From: VMCP01 sp964408945
Lineage (GTDB): Bacteria > Bacteroidota > Bacteroidia > NS11-12g > UBA955
Assembly (NCBI GenBank): GCA_964408945.1
Contig: CAYPBJ010000002.1
Coordinates: forward strand, 62,001 to 126,000
Reading direction: 5' to 3'
DNA length: 64,000 nucleotides
Position numbers and translations under genes: made by a program. Below, piece by piece: positions 53,043 through 61,490 of the stretch; the first letter of the stretch is position 1; each line of letters begins with the position of its first letter. Under the pieces are notes generated by a model. That model was given only the letters and a program-made list of their open reading frames with translations, had not been told where the DNA came from and searched no databases.

Positions 53043-53181
53043 GGTATCGGGTATCGGGTGACGGGTNNNNNNNNNNNNNNNNNNNNNNNNNNNNNNNNNN
53101 NNNNNNNNNNNNNNNNNNNNNNNNNNNNNNNNNNNNNNNNNNNNNNNNNNNNNNNNNNNNNNNNNNTATGGACCCTAGACC
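53043..53181. repeat. Degenerate heptanucleotide tandem array with inverted arms (array 2, includes 100-N gap)
   Basis: Left of the gap (53067-53166): GGTATCG twice, GGTGACG and a partial GGT, in 7-bp register. Right of the gap: ATGGACC and CTAGACC, whose complements GGTCCAT and GGTCTAG belong to the same family as the GGTCTAT units of array 1. Orientation again flips from GGT to ACC across the gap. It lies between the convergent M16 and PHP-phosphatase genes. Confidence 0.75.
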
Positions 53182-53188
53182 AAAGACT

Positions 53189-53878
53189 TCATATCAATTC
53201 TTCATTGCGAAGCTTGTGCTTTGTAAAGAGCTCTTCAAGAGAATCTTTTGTAAAGAATGTATTTAGGGCTTCTAGATGCCGGATATGGTGAAGGTCGGTG
53301 CAAGCGTAATCGTAAAATCCTTCATCAAGAAGTCTTTCAGCAATTTGCTGAACATCTTTTCCGTAATAAGGTGTAAGAGAGAGTAAGTTGAGTTGAAAAT
53401 CAAACCCTAAGTCTTTTAAATACGTATAAGTGTTTTTGTAATCTTTGTGGTAGTAGGGATACCTTTCAGGATGTGCCAAGATTGGTATGTACCCGTCAAT
53501 TTGAAGCTGGAAACTTACACTTTCTAGATGATCTGGTTTTTGAGCATAAGACAATTCAACGAGTATATTTTTATCTTTTACGCAAAGTAATGGTTCTTTA
53601 TTTTTGATTTTTGACATGAATACATCATCTATCATGTGTTCAGCCGAGAAACCGATTAGTGAATTTTGGTTATTTTCATGAAGGAAATGATTGGCTGAGT
53701 CAAAAGCATTCGAAATGCTTTCTAAATTATTAGGGTGAGTATCAGCAATGATGTGGGGAGACCCTTTTATGCTATCAAAACCCAGTGTATTTAGTCCATT
53801 GACCAACAAAAGGGTAGTTTCATGGTCAGGTGATCCATCGTCAATTCCTGGTAACACGTGGTTGTGGAAATCTAGCAT
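53189..53878 (-). CDS. CpsB/YwqE-type PHP tyrosine-protein phosphatase
   Basis: This 229-residue PHP-domain metal-dependent phosphatase is of the kind that dephosphorylates Wzc-type tyrosine kinases controlling capsule synthesis. Metal-binding motifs seen are DFHNHVLPGIDDG at the start, HIIADTHPNN, the AEHMIDD segment, ILAHPERYPYY and the late CTDLHHIRH. A near -7 element (GAACTTTG, then TATT, then ATG) precedes it. No Wzc kinase gene is in the window. It converges on the M16 protease gene across array 2. Confidence 0.9.
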   Translation of the reverse strand: MLDFHNHVLPGIDDGSPDHETTLLLVNGLNTLGFDSIKGSPHIIADTHPNNLESISNAFDSANHFLHENNQNSLIGFSAEHMIDDVFMSKIKNKEPLLCVKDKNILVELSYAQKPDHLESVSFQLQIDGYIPILAHPERYPYYHKDYKNTYTYLKDLGFDFQLNLLSLTPYYGKDVQQIAERLLDEGFYDYACTDLHHIRHLEALNTFFTKDSLEELFTKHKLRNEELI

Positions 53879-54140
53879 AATACAAAGTTCGACAAATAAC
53901 GCATATGTTGAATTGATGATTTAATAATCAACATAAGATTTGCTAAAATGTATTTAAATATTAAAACAGAAATTTTCAGTCGTAAAATTTTAAAAAATTG
54001 AAAATCAATCAAATAAAAATAACACTATTTGACGTTAGTCGCACTTTTTGGATTTTTTGTCGAAAAAAATTAGACAAAAAAATTATGAATTCTCAGAAAT
54101 TATTCCATAATTGCATTTTACGCTGTTAAATTAAAATCAT
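53879..54140. other. AT-rich divergent intergenic region between the cpsB-like gene and susC
   Basis: The 262 bp are very AT-rich and hold no convincing frame. They contain a 9-bp inverted repeat (54053-54081) and a near -7 sequence TAATTGC about 30 bp before susC. They also contain GAACTTTG, whose last base lies 4 nt before the phosphatase ATG on the other strand. I could not identify a perfect TAnnTTTG for susC. Confidence 0.5.
54053..54081. repeat. Inverted repeat upstream of susC
   Basis: TTTTTTGTC (54053-54061) and GACAAAAAA (54073-54081) form a perfect 9-bp inverted repeat with an 11-bp spacer, about 60 bp before the susC ATG. It could be an operator or an attenuator stem. The low complexity makes chance possible. 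Confidence 0.35.
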
Positions 54141-57100
54141 ATGATTATGAAAATTACGTTTAGTAAAATTCCAGTACTGACCCTGTTGGGGTTGGCTTTG
54201 TTTGTGTCTGATAGGGCGCAAGCACAGTCTACCGATGGGGACACAGTAAACGTCGGTGAGGTAACGATTACCGCAACCGGCTTGACCACCAGCACGCGGA
54301 AAACCGGTTACGGTGTTTCGCAAATTAAGAGCAAAAGTATTGTTTCTTCTGGTGAGAGTGGTATTATTCAGGCCATGACAGGTAAGGCTTCAAATGTACA
54401 AATTACTCGTTCAACGGGTGATCCAGGTGCAGGAGCCTACATTCAAATTCGTGGTCAGAATACGGTAACCGGTTCAAATCAGCCGCTAATTGTGGTTGAC
54501 GGTGTTCCTGTTAGTAACTCAAGTTTAGGTGGGGGTGTAGATGGGGTTGTACAACAATCTCGTTTAAATGACATTAACCCTTCTGATATTGAGAACATTG
54601 AGATTCTTAAAGGTGCAGCAGCTGCTGCTATTTGGGGAACTCGTGCTGCAAATGGTGTAATTATGATTACAACCAAGAAAGGTAAAAAGGGGTTGAGTAT
54701 TGAATTCAATAGCCAATTAGCCATGGATGAAGTAAACCGTGAATTTGAAAAACAAGACAAATTCGGTCAAGGTTCTGCGGGTAAATGGGCAGCGAATGTC
54801 GCTAATAGTTGGGGAGATAAAATTTCAAATCGTACGGGAACAGATGAATTGAATACTACAGGTGCTTATTTTGAAGCAGCTGACGGAACAAAGATTTATC
54901 CTATTACTAAAAAAGGCGATAAAACTATTTACAACCAAGCCAACCGCGATCAAGTTTTCCGCACAGGAACCACTTGGAACAACAATCTTTCAATCTCTTC
55001 TGCAAATGAAAAAGGTTCTATTTTCTTCTCAGTTTCTGATTGGGATCAAAAAGGGGTCTTGAATGGTAATTCAGACTATCGCAGAACAACAGGAAGATTG
55101 AATTTTTCATACAATGCCAACGAAAAATTGACATTAAGTATGAAAAGTACATTGGCGAAGATCTTCTCAAATCGTATCCAACAAGGGTCTAATTTAAATG
55201 GACTTTACTTAGGTTATTTGAGAACTCCACCAGATTTTGATAACCGCATTTTTGAAGGTACTTATTACAATGCGGCTGGCGTTGCAACATTTGGGGCTCA
55301 TCGTGGTTACAGACGTTATATGGGGGATGCCGTTCCAACGTATAACAATCCAGGTTGGACATTAAACAATCAAGTGAATACAAGCGATGTAGTTCGTTTC
55401 ATTGTAACACCTGAGGCTTCATACAAGTGGAATAAAAATGCCAATTTCATTGCAAGAGTTGGATATGACCAATCTTCAGACAGAAGGATCACTTATTTTC
55501 CTGTTCGTTCAGCGGGTAGCAATGCCACTGGTACTTTTGGAGATGCTATGATTACCGAATCTGAATTGAGTCTTCATTTGATCAACCAATCTACTCACAA
55601 GATCAATGAGAATATCACTTTGGATGCGACTTTGGGTTATTTAGCTACTGATAGAAATTTCTATCAAATTGGAGGTTCAGCTTTAAATTTTATCATTAAA
55701 GACCAAGATCGATTTGCCTTTAACAATTCAACTTCTGAAAATATGACTCCGTTTAATTCCGTGAGTAGAATTTTAAATAACAGAGTTTATGGAACCTTTG
55801 ATTTTGCAATGAAGGATAAGTTTTTCTTGCAATTAGCTGCCGCATCTGAGCGTGCTAGTACTTTTGCAGATAGATTCTTATCACCTAGTGCAAGTTTGAG
55901 CTATGAATTCTCTAAAGATGTGAAAGTTCCTGGAATGTCATACGGTAAGTTGAGAGCTTCTTGGGGACAAGTGGGTATTGCACCTCCGGCATACATTTGG
56001 GGAACCAATTATGTAAGTGCAGGTTCTGCATCAGGTTGGGGTGAAATTATGGATGCTTCTTATTTTGGAGGATCTATTTACAGAAGTACCACAAGAGGAA
56101 ATCCGAATATTCGTCCAGAAATGAAGCGCGAAACAGAATTTGGTGCTGATTTGAAATTCTTAGACAACCGTTTAAGTGTGGGAGCTACTTACTACATGAA
56201 TAATACCAAAGATATTATTTTGGCAGTAGCAGTACCTGCATCTACAGGTTACACCAATCAATGGAGCAATGCTGCGGAAATGAAAAACTCTGGTTATGAA
56301 TTAGATGTGAATTTTGCAGCAATTAAGAAGGATAATTTACAGTGGAACATTTATGGTAACATCGGTTCTAATAAGAATGAGGTTGTCAGTTTGGCTGGTT
56401 CTAAATCAATTTTCTTAGAAGGATTTACTGGTACTTCTTCACGTGCAATTGAAGGCCAGCAAATGGGTGCTCTTTGGGGTGGAAAATGGTTGAGAGATGA
56501 AAACGATAAATTGGTTTTAGATGCTAACGGATTCCCTCAACAAGCGCCTGAAGAAGGATTATTGGGTGACCCTAACCCTACGTGGAGAGGTGCAATCGGA
56601 ACCAACTTGACTTTCAAAGGATTGACTCTAAACGTGTTGTTTGAGGCATGCCAAGGCAATCAAATGTGGGGCGGTACGTATGGTATCATGAACAATTTTG
56701 GTGTATCAGTTGAAACTGCAAATGAAGTTACCTTGTCTGCTGATAAAGCTGCTCAGGTGAAAAACATTCGTGGTGTAACTGTTGATCAATTTGCTACGCC
56801 AAATGCTGATGGTACTTATACAGTTAGAGGTAACTTAAAAGATTTTGGAGCTGGTGATGTATTATTAGATCAGTATTGGTATACGAGCTTGGGTGGTGGA
56901 TTTGGACCTGTAGGGGAGCAATTCATTTATGATGCTTCATGGGTTCGTTTACGCGAATTGAGCCTAAGCTACCAATTGCCTGAATCGGTATGCAAAGCTC
57001 TTCATATTCCAGGTGCAAGCCTTGGATTCACAGGTAGGAACTTGGCACTTTGGACTAACTCACCTCAATTGGGTGTTGATCCAGAGACCAATTTAACGGG

Positions 57101-57182
57101 TGTTACTAATGGACGTGGTTTGGATTATTTTAACAACCCAGGTACCAAGTCGTACATCTTCAGTCTTAGTGTTAAAATTTAA
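54141..57182 (+). CDS. susC: SusC/RagA family TonB-linked outer-membrane transporter
   Basis: This is the outer-membrane channel of a SusCD nutrient importer: 1013 residues with signal peptide LTLLGLALFVSDRAQAQ, a plug (VNVGEVTITATGL, IIQAMTGKASNVQI, YIQIRGQNTV, PLIVVDGVPV, AAAIWGTRAANGVIMITTKKG) and a barrel ending KSYIFSLSVKI. The CarboxypepD_reg-like domain usual at the N-terminus of SusC proteins is absent; the plug follows the signal peptide within about 15 residues. susD follows in an overlapping TAATG junction. No glycoside hydrolase or regulator gene is adjacent, so the substrate (glycan or peptide) is not indicated. Confidence 0.95.
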   Translation: MIMKITFSKIPVLTLLGLALFVSDRAQAQSTDGDTVNVGEVTITATGLTTSTRKTGYGVSQIKSKSIVSSGESGIIQAMTGKASNVQITRSTGDPGAGAYIQIRGQNTVTGSNQPLIVVDGVPVSNSSLGGGVDGVVQQSRLNDINPSDIENIEILKGAAAAAIWGTRAANGVIMITTKKGKKGLSIEFNSQLAMDEVNREFEKQDKFGQGSAGKWAANVANSWGDKISNRTGTDELNTTGAYFEAADGTKIYPITKKGDKTIYNQANRDQVFRTGTTWNNNLSISSANEKGSIFFSVSDWDQKGVLNGNSDYRRTTGRLNFSYNANEKLTLSMKSTLAKIFSNRIQQGSNLNGLYLGYLRTPPDFDNRIFEGTYYNAAGVATFGAHRGYRRYMGDAVPTYNNPGWTLNNQVNTSDVVRFIVTPEASYKWNKNANFIARVGYDQSSDRRITYFPVRSAGSNATGTFGDAMITESELSLHLINQSTHKINENITLDATLGYLATDRNFYQIGGSALNFIIKDQDRFAFNNSTSENMTPFNSVSRILNNRVYGTFDFAMKDKFFLQLAAASERASTFADRFLSPSASLSYEFSKDVKVPGMSYGKLRASWGQVGIAPPAYIWGTNYVSAGSASGWGEIMDASYFGGSIYRSTTRGNPNIRPEMKRETEFGADLKFLDNRLSVGATYYMNNTKDIILAVAVPASTGYTNQWSNAAEMKNSGYELDVNFAAIKKDNLQWNIYGNIGSNKNEVVSLAGSKSIFLEGFTGTSSRAIEGQQMGALWGGKWLRDENDKLVLDANGFPQQAPEEGLLGDPNPTWRGAIGTNLTFKGLTLNVLFEACQGNQMWGGTYGIMNNFGVSVETANEVTLSADKAAQVKNIRGVTVDQFATPNADGTYTVRGNLKDFGAGDVLLDQYWYTSLGGGFGPVGEQFIYDASWVRLRELSLSYQLPESVCKALHIPGASLGFTGRNLALWTNSPQLGVDPETNLTGVTNGRGLDYFNNPGTKSYIFSLSVKI

Positions 57183-58549
57183 TGAAAAGTAAAATGAAAA
57201 AGAGTTTAATAATTCCTTTGGCACTTGGTCTGACGATGTTCGGATTGAATTCTTGCCAAAAAGACATTGATGAAATAAATAAAGAGAACCCCAATCAGTT
57301 CAGTGATGCCTCTGGCGAGCTGATGATTACAGGAGCTCAAATGGCTAATGTCTTGTTTCAAGAAGGAGAAGCTGCTCGTATGGCGGGTATTTTCTCTGGA
57401 TATTTCACTGGTTATGACAGACAATATGTTTCATACCAAAGTTACAAAATGACTGCCGGAGATTTTGATAATATCTGGGGTACTTTGTATGCTGAAGGTA
57501 TTGCACAATGTCGTATTGTAAAAGAAAAAGCTACAAAAGGCGGTAATAAAACTTTGTACGGTGTGGCTGCAATTACTGAGGCTCATTTGTTGTTAACGGC
57601 AAGTTCTTTATTTGGCGATATTCCCCAAAGCGAAGCTTGTAACGACAATATTTTGACGCCTAAGTATGATAAGATGAGTGATATTCATCAATATTGCATT
57701 GACTTATTGGATGAAGTAATTCCAAACATGGCAGGAAGTTCTGCATATGGTGCCGCATACGTTGCGGGCTTCGATTGGGCACAAGTTGCAAACACATTGA
57801 AAGCTCGTGCTTTACTGCGTAAGAAGGATTATGCCGGTGCTTTGGCTGCTGCTCAAAATGGAGTTTTGGAGGGCCAAGATCTCAAGGCTGACCACTCACA
57901 GGAAACACCTGGTGCTTGGAATCTTTATTATGATTTCTTGGATTGGAACCGCACAGGTTACTTGAGCTGTGATGGTGCTCATATCGTATCGTTAATAGAT
58001 ACTTTGAGTCCAACCAGCCGCTTCAATTCAAAAACAGATGAGAGAGCTCGTTATGAGTGGTATTTCTTGCCTGATTATGCTACGCCTTTAGATCCCAACA
58101 TGTATGGTATTTTTTATGCAACATCAAACTATGATTTAGTTACTTATGTTGAAAATGAATTAATTATAGCTGAATGCCATGCTAGATTGGGAGATAATTC
58201 TAAGGCTTTAGACCATTTGAATAACGTTCGTACTGTGAACAATAACACCTATGGTGGTTTTGATGCTTATGATTTGGCAGATTTCGGTCCTGGACAAATT
58301 GAGGATGGTGCCGATCAATCTGCAGCTCTTTTGAAAGAAATTTTAGAAGAGAAGTACGTGTCTTTATTCGGACAAATTGAGACGTTCTCTGACATGCGCA
58401 GAACCAACAATGCTGTGGGTATTCCTTTAAATCAAGGTACCACTCAGCATCCTGCACGTTTCTTGATTCCTCAATCAGAGATTAACGCTAACAGTGCAAA
58501 TGTTCCAGCAACTGGGAAAGATTTGTTCTCTAAGTTAGAGTTATTCTAA
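57182..58549 (+). CDS. susD: SusD/RagB family nutrient-binding lipoprotein
   Basis: This 455-residue surface lipoprotein forms the lid of the SusC channel. The leader ends at lipobox LNSC (Cys25). Family features include KDIDEINKENPNQF at the mature N-terminus, the helical TPR-like core (ALLRKKDYAGALAAAQNGV), YVENELIIAECHARLGDNSKALDHLNNVR and a C-terminal QIETFSDMRRTN...RFLIPQSEINAN. The length is typical of the SusD-like family (PF12771-type). The ATG overlaps the susC stop by one base, and a terminator follows. Confidence 0.94.
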   Translation: MKSKMKKSLIIPLALGLTMFGLNSCQKDIDEINKENPNQFSDASGELMITGAQMANVLFQEGEAARMAGIFSGYFTGYDRQYVSYQSYKMTAGDFDNIWGTLYAEGIAQCRIVKEKATKGGNKTLYGVAAITEAHLLLTASSLFGDIPQSEACNDNILTPKYDKMSDIHQYCIDLLDEVIPNMAGSSAYGAAYVAGFDWAQVANTLKARALLRKKDYAGALAAAQNGVLEGQDLKADHSQETPGAWNLYYDFLDWNRTGYLSCDGAHIVSLIDTLSPTSRFNSKTDERARYEWYFLPDYATPLDPNMYGIFYATSNYDLVTYVENELIIAECHARLGDNSKALDHLNNVRTVNNNTYGGFDAYDLADFGPGQIEDGADQSAALLKEILEEKYVSLFGQIETFSDMRRTNNAVGIPLNQGTTQHPARFLIPQSEINANSANVPATGKDLFSKLELF

Positions 58550-58570
58550 AGGTTTGATTCAGAGATAAAA

Positions 58571-58597
58571 AAAAGCCGCTTCAAAAGAGCGGCTTTT
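58571..58597. terminator. Bidirectional intrinsic terminator between susD and asnS
   Basis: AAAAGCCGCT (58571-58580) pairs perfectly with AGCGGCTTTT (58588-58597) around a 7-nt loop, with A and T tracts on the two sides. It serves both convergent genes. Confidence 0.93.
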
Positions 58598-58602
58598 TTT
58601 AT

Positions 58603-60129
58603 TTATGGTGTTAACCTACCATACATTCTTGGGAATGGAATAGATTCTCTTACGTGTTTCAACTTGCAAATCCAGGTAACTACGCGCTCTAAACCTAATC
58701 CAAATCCTGAGTGGGGTACTGAGCCGTATCTGCGGAGGTCTAAATACCATTCAAAAGCTTCCATGGGTAATTCGTGTTCTTTGATTTTTTCAACAAGAGA
58801 ATCTACATTGGTTTCACGTTCGCCACCACCCACAATTTCACCGTATCCTTCGGGAGCTAAAACATCTACACCTCTTGCGAAACGGGCATCGTTGGGATTA
58901 CGTTTTAAGTAGAATGCTTTGACTTCGTGGGGCCAATCATACACCATTACGGGGGAATCGAATAATTTTGTCAATACAGTTTCATCACTTCCGCCGAAAT
59001 CATCGCCATAAGTGAAGTTACGAGCACTTTCTAACCATGTGGGGATGTTGCGTAAATCTTCTTCTAGATCTGCGCGTTCTTGTTTCAATTGAATGATTTT
59101 GGTAGTGAAGAAGTTTATTTGTCCTTTTTTCAGCCCACCTGAGTTTATTTGTTGTTCTTTGTCGGCAATCTCAGCATCAATATCTTCTATTTTAGCTTCA
59201 GCCGCTTTTTGCTCACCTTCTAGGAGTTGAATGGAGTAGATACCATTTACGGGTTTTTGGCCTTTGATAATGCTTACTGCGTCATCATAGGTCATGCGAG
59301 GAAAAGGTTTAAGGGAAGATTCTAGCATGGCTGTATCTCTGCCGATCGTTTTTAATTCTTCTTGACACTGATCTAAAACATCTTTGATGACTGTTTGAAG
59401 CATTCCTTCAATACAATCCATGTTTTGGAAGATATCGTAGAAAGCCATTTCGGGTTCAATCATCCAGAACTCTGATAAATGTCGGCGGGTTTTAGATTTT
59501 TCAGCTCTAAATGTTGGACCAAAAGTATAAATTTTACCCATAGCCATGGCCATAGCTTCTCCGTAAAGTTGACCGCTTTGGCTTAAATATGCAGGGGCTC
59601 CATAGAAATCAGTTTCAAAAAGGGTGCTGGTTCCTTCGCAAGCATTGCCCGTAAAAATAGGAGCATCCATTTGAACGAAACCTTCTGATTGGAAATATTT
59701 ATGAATAGAAAAGATGATGGTGTTTCTGATTTTCATGATGGCCCATTGGCGAGTACTTCTCAGCCACAAATGGCGTTGGTCCATCAAAAATTCGATGCCG
59801 TGTTCTTTTTTTGCAATGGGATAATCAATGCTCTCTCCAACGATTTTAATGGTATTCACTTGAACTTCAACACCGCCAATTTGTTTTTCATCAGCAAGCA
59901 CTAATCCAGTGATTTCTACTGACGTTTCTAAGGCAGTTGATTGAGCAATTTCTAGATTCTGAGCACCTGAATTTTCTTCGGTTACAACGCATTGGCAATA
60001 TCCACTTCCGTCGCGTAATACGATGAAGGCTATTCCTTTACCCTCTCTTTTATTGGAAACCCAGCCTTTGAGCGTGACGGTTGATCCAATAGCTTTTTTA
60101 AGATCTGAAATATAGGTATGAGTGCTCAT
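58603..60129 (-). CDS. asnS: Asparaginyl-tRNA synthetase
   Basis: This is a class IIb synthetase of 508 residues. It has an OB-fold anticodon domain (VTLKGWVSNKREGKGIAFIV), motif 2 (FRAEKSKTRRHLSEFWMIEP, from about residue 207) and motif 3 (GLGLERVVTWIC near the end). The segment VMVYDWPHEVKAFYLKRN fits AsnRS rather than AspRS. Residues about 301-362 form a charged coiled-coil insertion between motifs 2 and 3 that is absent from E. coli AsnRS (466 residues). The ATG at 60129 is preferred over an upstream TTG at 60162, which lies beyond the -7 element. Confidence 0.95.
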   Translation of the reverse strand: MSTHTYISDLKKAIGSTVTLKGWVSNKREGKGIAFIVLRDGSGYCQCVVTEENSGAQNLEIAQSTALETSVEITGLVLADEKQIGGVEVQVNTIKIVGESIDYPIAKKEHGIEFLMDQRHLWLRSTRQWAIMKIRNTIIFSIHKYFQSEGFVQMDAPIFTGNACEGTSTLFETDFYGAPAYLSQSGQLYGEAMAMAMGKIYTFGPTFRAEKSKTRRHLSEFWMIEPEMAFYDIFQNMDCIEGMLQTVIKDVLDQCQEELKTIGRDTAMLESSLKPFPRMTYDDAVSIIKGQKPVNGIYSIQLLEGEQKAAEAKIEDIDAEIADKEQQINSGGLKKGQINFFTTKIIQLKQERADLEEDLRNIPTWLESARNFTYGDDFGGSDETVLTKLFDSPVMVYDWPHEVKAFYLKRNPNDARFARGVDVLAPEGYGEIVGGGERETNVDSLVEKIKEHELPMEAFEWYLDLRRYGSVPHSGFGLGLERVVTWICKLKHVRESIPFPRMYGRLTP

Positions 60130-60142
60130 AATCAATTTTCTG

Positions 60143-60150
60143 CAAAGATA
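60143..60150 (-). promoter_or_regulatory. -7 element of asnS
   Basis: The minus strand reads TATCTTTG (perfect TAnnTTTG), ending 13 nt before the ATG at 60129. It lies inside the 5' extension of the longest frame and so excludes it. Confidence 0.5.
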
Positions 60151-60202
60151 ATATTTCAACATCTATTAAATTGATTATAACGACGGAAGGCAGGTTATTT
60201 CC

Positions 60203-60210
60203 TATTTTTG
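60203..60210 (+). promoter_or_regulatory. -7 element of the ATP-grasp gene (N4-ATG type)
   Basis: TATTTTTG, TTCG, then the ATG at 60215. It diverges from the asnS element 52 bp away. Confidence 0.5.
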
Positions 60211-60214
60211 TTCG

Positions 60215-61285
60215 ATGTCTGTAACAAAACCACGCATTTTTATTCCTTCTGGTGCTGGTGCTCCTGGTTTTGGGGGGATATTTCAATGTTTGAAACAGGA
60301 CAATTTTGCCTATGTTGTGGCAGGTGACTCCAATGAACATGCTTACGGTAAATCTTTGGCTGATCAATTTTATTTGATGCCTCCATCATATGAAGAAGAT
60401 AACTATTTGTTTAAAGTGAAGCAAATAATTATCAATGAGAAGATTGATTTAGTATTGCCGATCACTACGCGTGAACTCTCAGTTTTAGCGAAATATAAAT
60501 CTGAGATTCAAGCATTGGGTGCTAAAGTCGTAGTGAGTGATTTAAAAAAACTGACCATTGCCAATAATAAGGCATTGCTTAAAGAATGGGCTGAGAATCA
60601 ACATATTCCGGTGCCTAAGGGCTCATTAGTAAAAAGTTGGGGCCAATTTGAAAATGAAGCTAGCAGGTTGTTAAATGAAGGGCATAAAGTTTGTTTTAAG
60701 CCAACAGAGGGTAATGGGTCTCGTGGTTTGGGTTTTGTATGTTTTGAAAACGATTTATACTACTCAATCAATAAGCCAGGAGAAATTTGGATGACATTGA
60801 GTGAATGGAAAATACGATTAGAAAAAGCATTCAATGATGACTTAGAGCTACTATTAACGGAATATTTACCGGGTAAAGAGTACAGTGTTGATGCTTTGGT
60901 CTATGAAAATAAAATTCTACTTTGTGTGCCGAGAAGTAGAGATAAAATGGTGGGAGGTATTAGTGTTGCCGGGGTTATTGAGAATAATGAGACTTTGATA
61001 GAGTTAACAAAAAAGTTAATTCTGAGTTTAGATTTAGAGGGTCCCATTGGTGTACAATGGAGAGCAGATGAGCAAGGAAATTATAAGCTTTTAGAAGTCA
61101 ACCCTAGATTGCAAGGCACAACTTCGGCGTTGTTGCTTGCCGGTGTAAATGTCCCCCAAAAAACAGCAAAACAATATTTGAAACATACTGATAGTGAGAT
61201 AGATGAGCCAATTTGGGGGACGCGTTTCAGCAGATATTGGAAAGATGTTGGTATTTCTTATTATCTTCGCGACCACTATGAGTAA
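60215..61285 (+). CDS. ATP-grasp ligase, CarB-like, substrate unknown
   Basis: This 356-residue ATP-grasp protein has an N-terminal Rossmann-like domain (RIFIPSGAGAPGFGGIFQCL), then the ATP-grasp core with KPTEGNGSRGLGFV (phosphate loop), TEYLPGKEYSVDALV, and the metal site GVQWRADEQGNYKLLEVNPRLQGTTS. It is related to carbamoyl-phosphate synthase large-subunit modules but is much shorter. It should join a carboxylate to an amine or thiol with ATP; the substrates are not readable. It overlaps a 51-residue membrane-protein gene by 8 bp, with accA further downstream. Confidence 0.85.
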   Translation: MSVTKPRIFIPSGAGAPGFGGIFQCLKQDNFAYVVAGDSNEHAYGKSLADQFYLMPPSYEEDNYLFKVKQIIINEKIDLVLPITTRELSVLAKYKSEIQALGAKVVVSDLKKLTIANNKALLKEWAENQHIPVPKGSLVKSWGQFENEASRLLNEGHKVCFKPTEGNGSRGLGFVCFENDLYYSINKPGEIWMTLSEWKIRLEKAFNDDLELLLTEYLPGKEYSVDALVYENKILLCVPRSRDKMVGGISVAGVIENNETLIELTKKLILSLDLEGPIGVQWRADEQGNYKLLEVNPRLQGTTSALLLAGVNVPQKTAKQYLKHTDSEIDEPIWGTRFSRYWKDVGISYYLRDHYE

Positions 61286-61433
61286 CGAAAAACGCAACAA
61301 CACCAAGTATTGGGCGATGATGGTCATTAGCGGAATTGCTTTGACTTACTTTACCATTTTCCTTCCAGAAGCGTTTTGGTTGGGTCTGCCTACGTTTTTC
61401 GGCGGATTGGCCATGGCTATGGATTGGGTTTAA
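61278..61433 (+). CDS. 51-residue membrane protein
   Basis: The short protein starts MSNEKRNNTKYWAMMVISG and has one or two hydrophobic segments (WAMMVISGIALTYFTIF, then PTFFGGLAMAMDWV). The ATG overlaps the ATP-grasp stop (TATGAGTAA) by 8 bp, indicating translational coupling. A longer frame from 61203 runs inside the ATP-grasp gene and is rejected. I do not recognise a family. It may anchor the ATP-grasp protein or a partner at the membrane; that is inference from coupling only. Confidence 0.6.
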   Translation: MSNEKRNNTKYWAMMVISGIALTYFTIFLPEAFWLGLPTFFGGLAMAMDWV

Positions 61434-61490
61434 TTTAATCATTTCTTATATTCGAGTTGCGCTGAATAAGCGCCTATTAATCTATTGAAC

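Noticed and set aside
61460..61474. Small hairpin GCGCT-GAATA-AGCGC before accA
   Set aside because: It has a 5-bp stem and no T tract. It could be chance; no regulatory claim is made.
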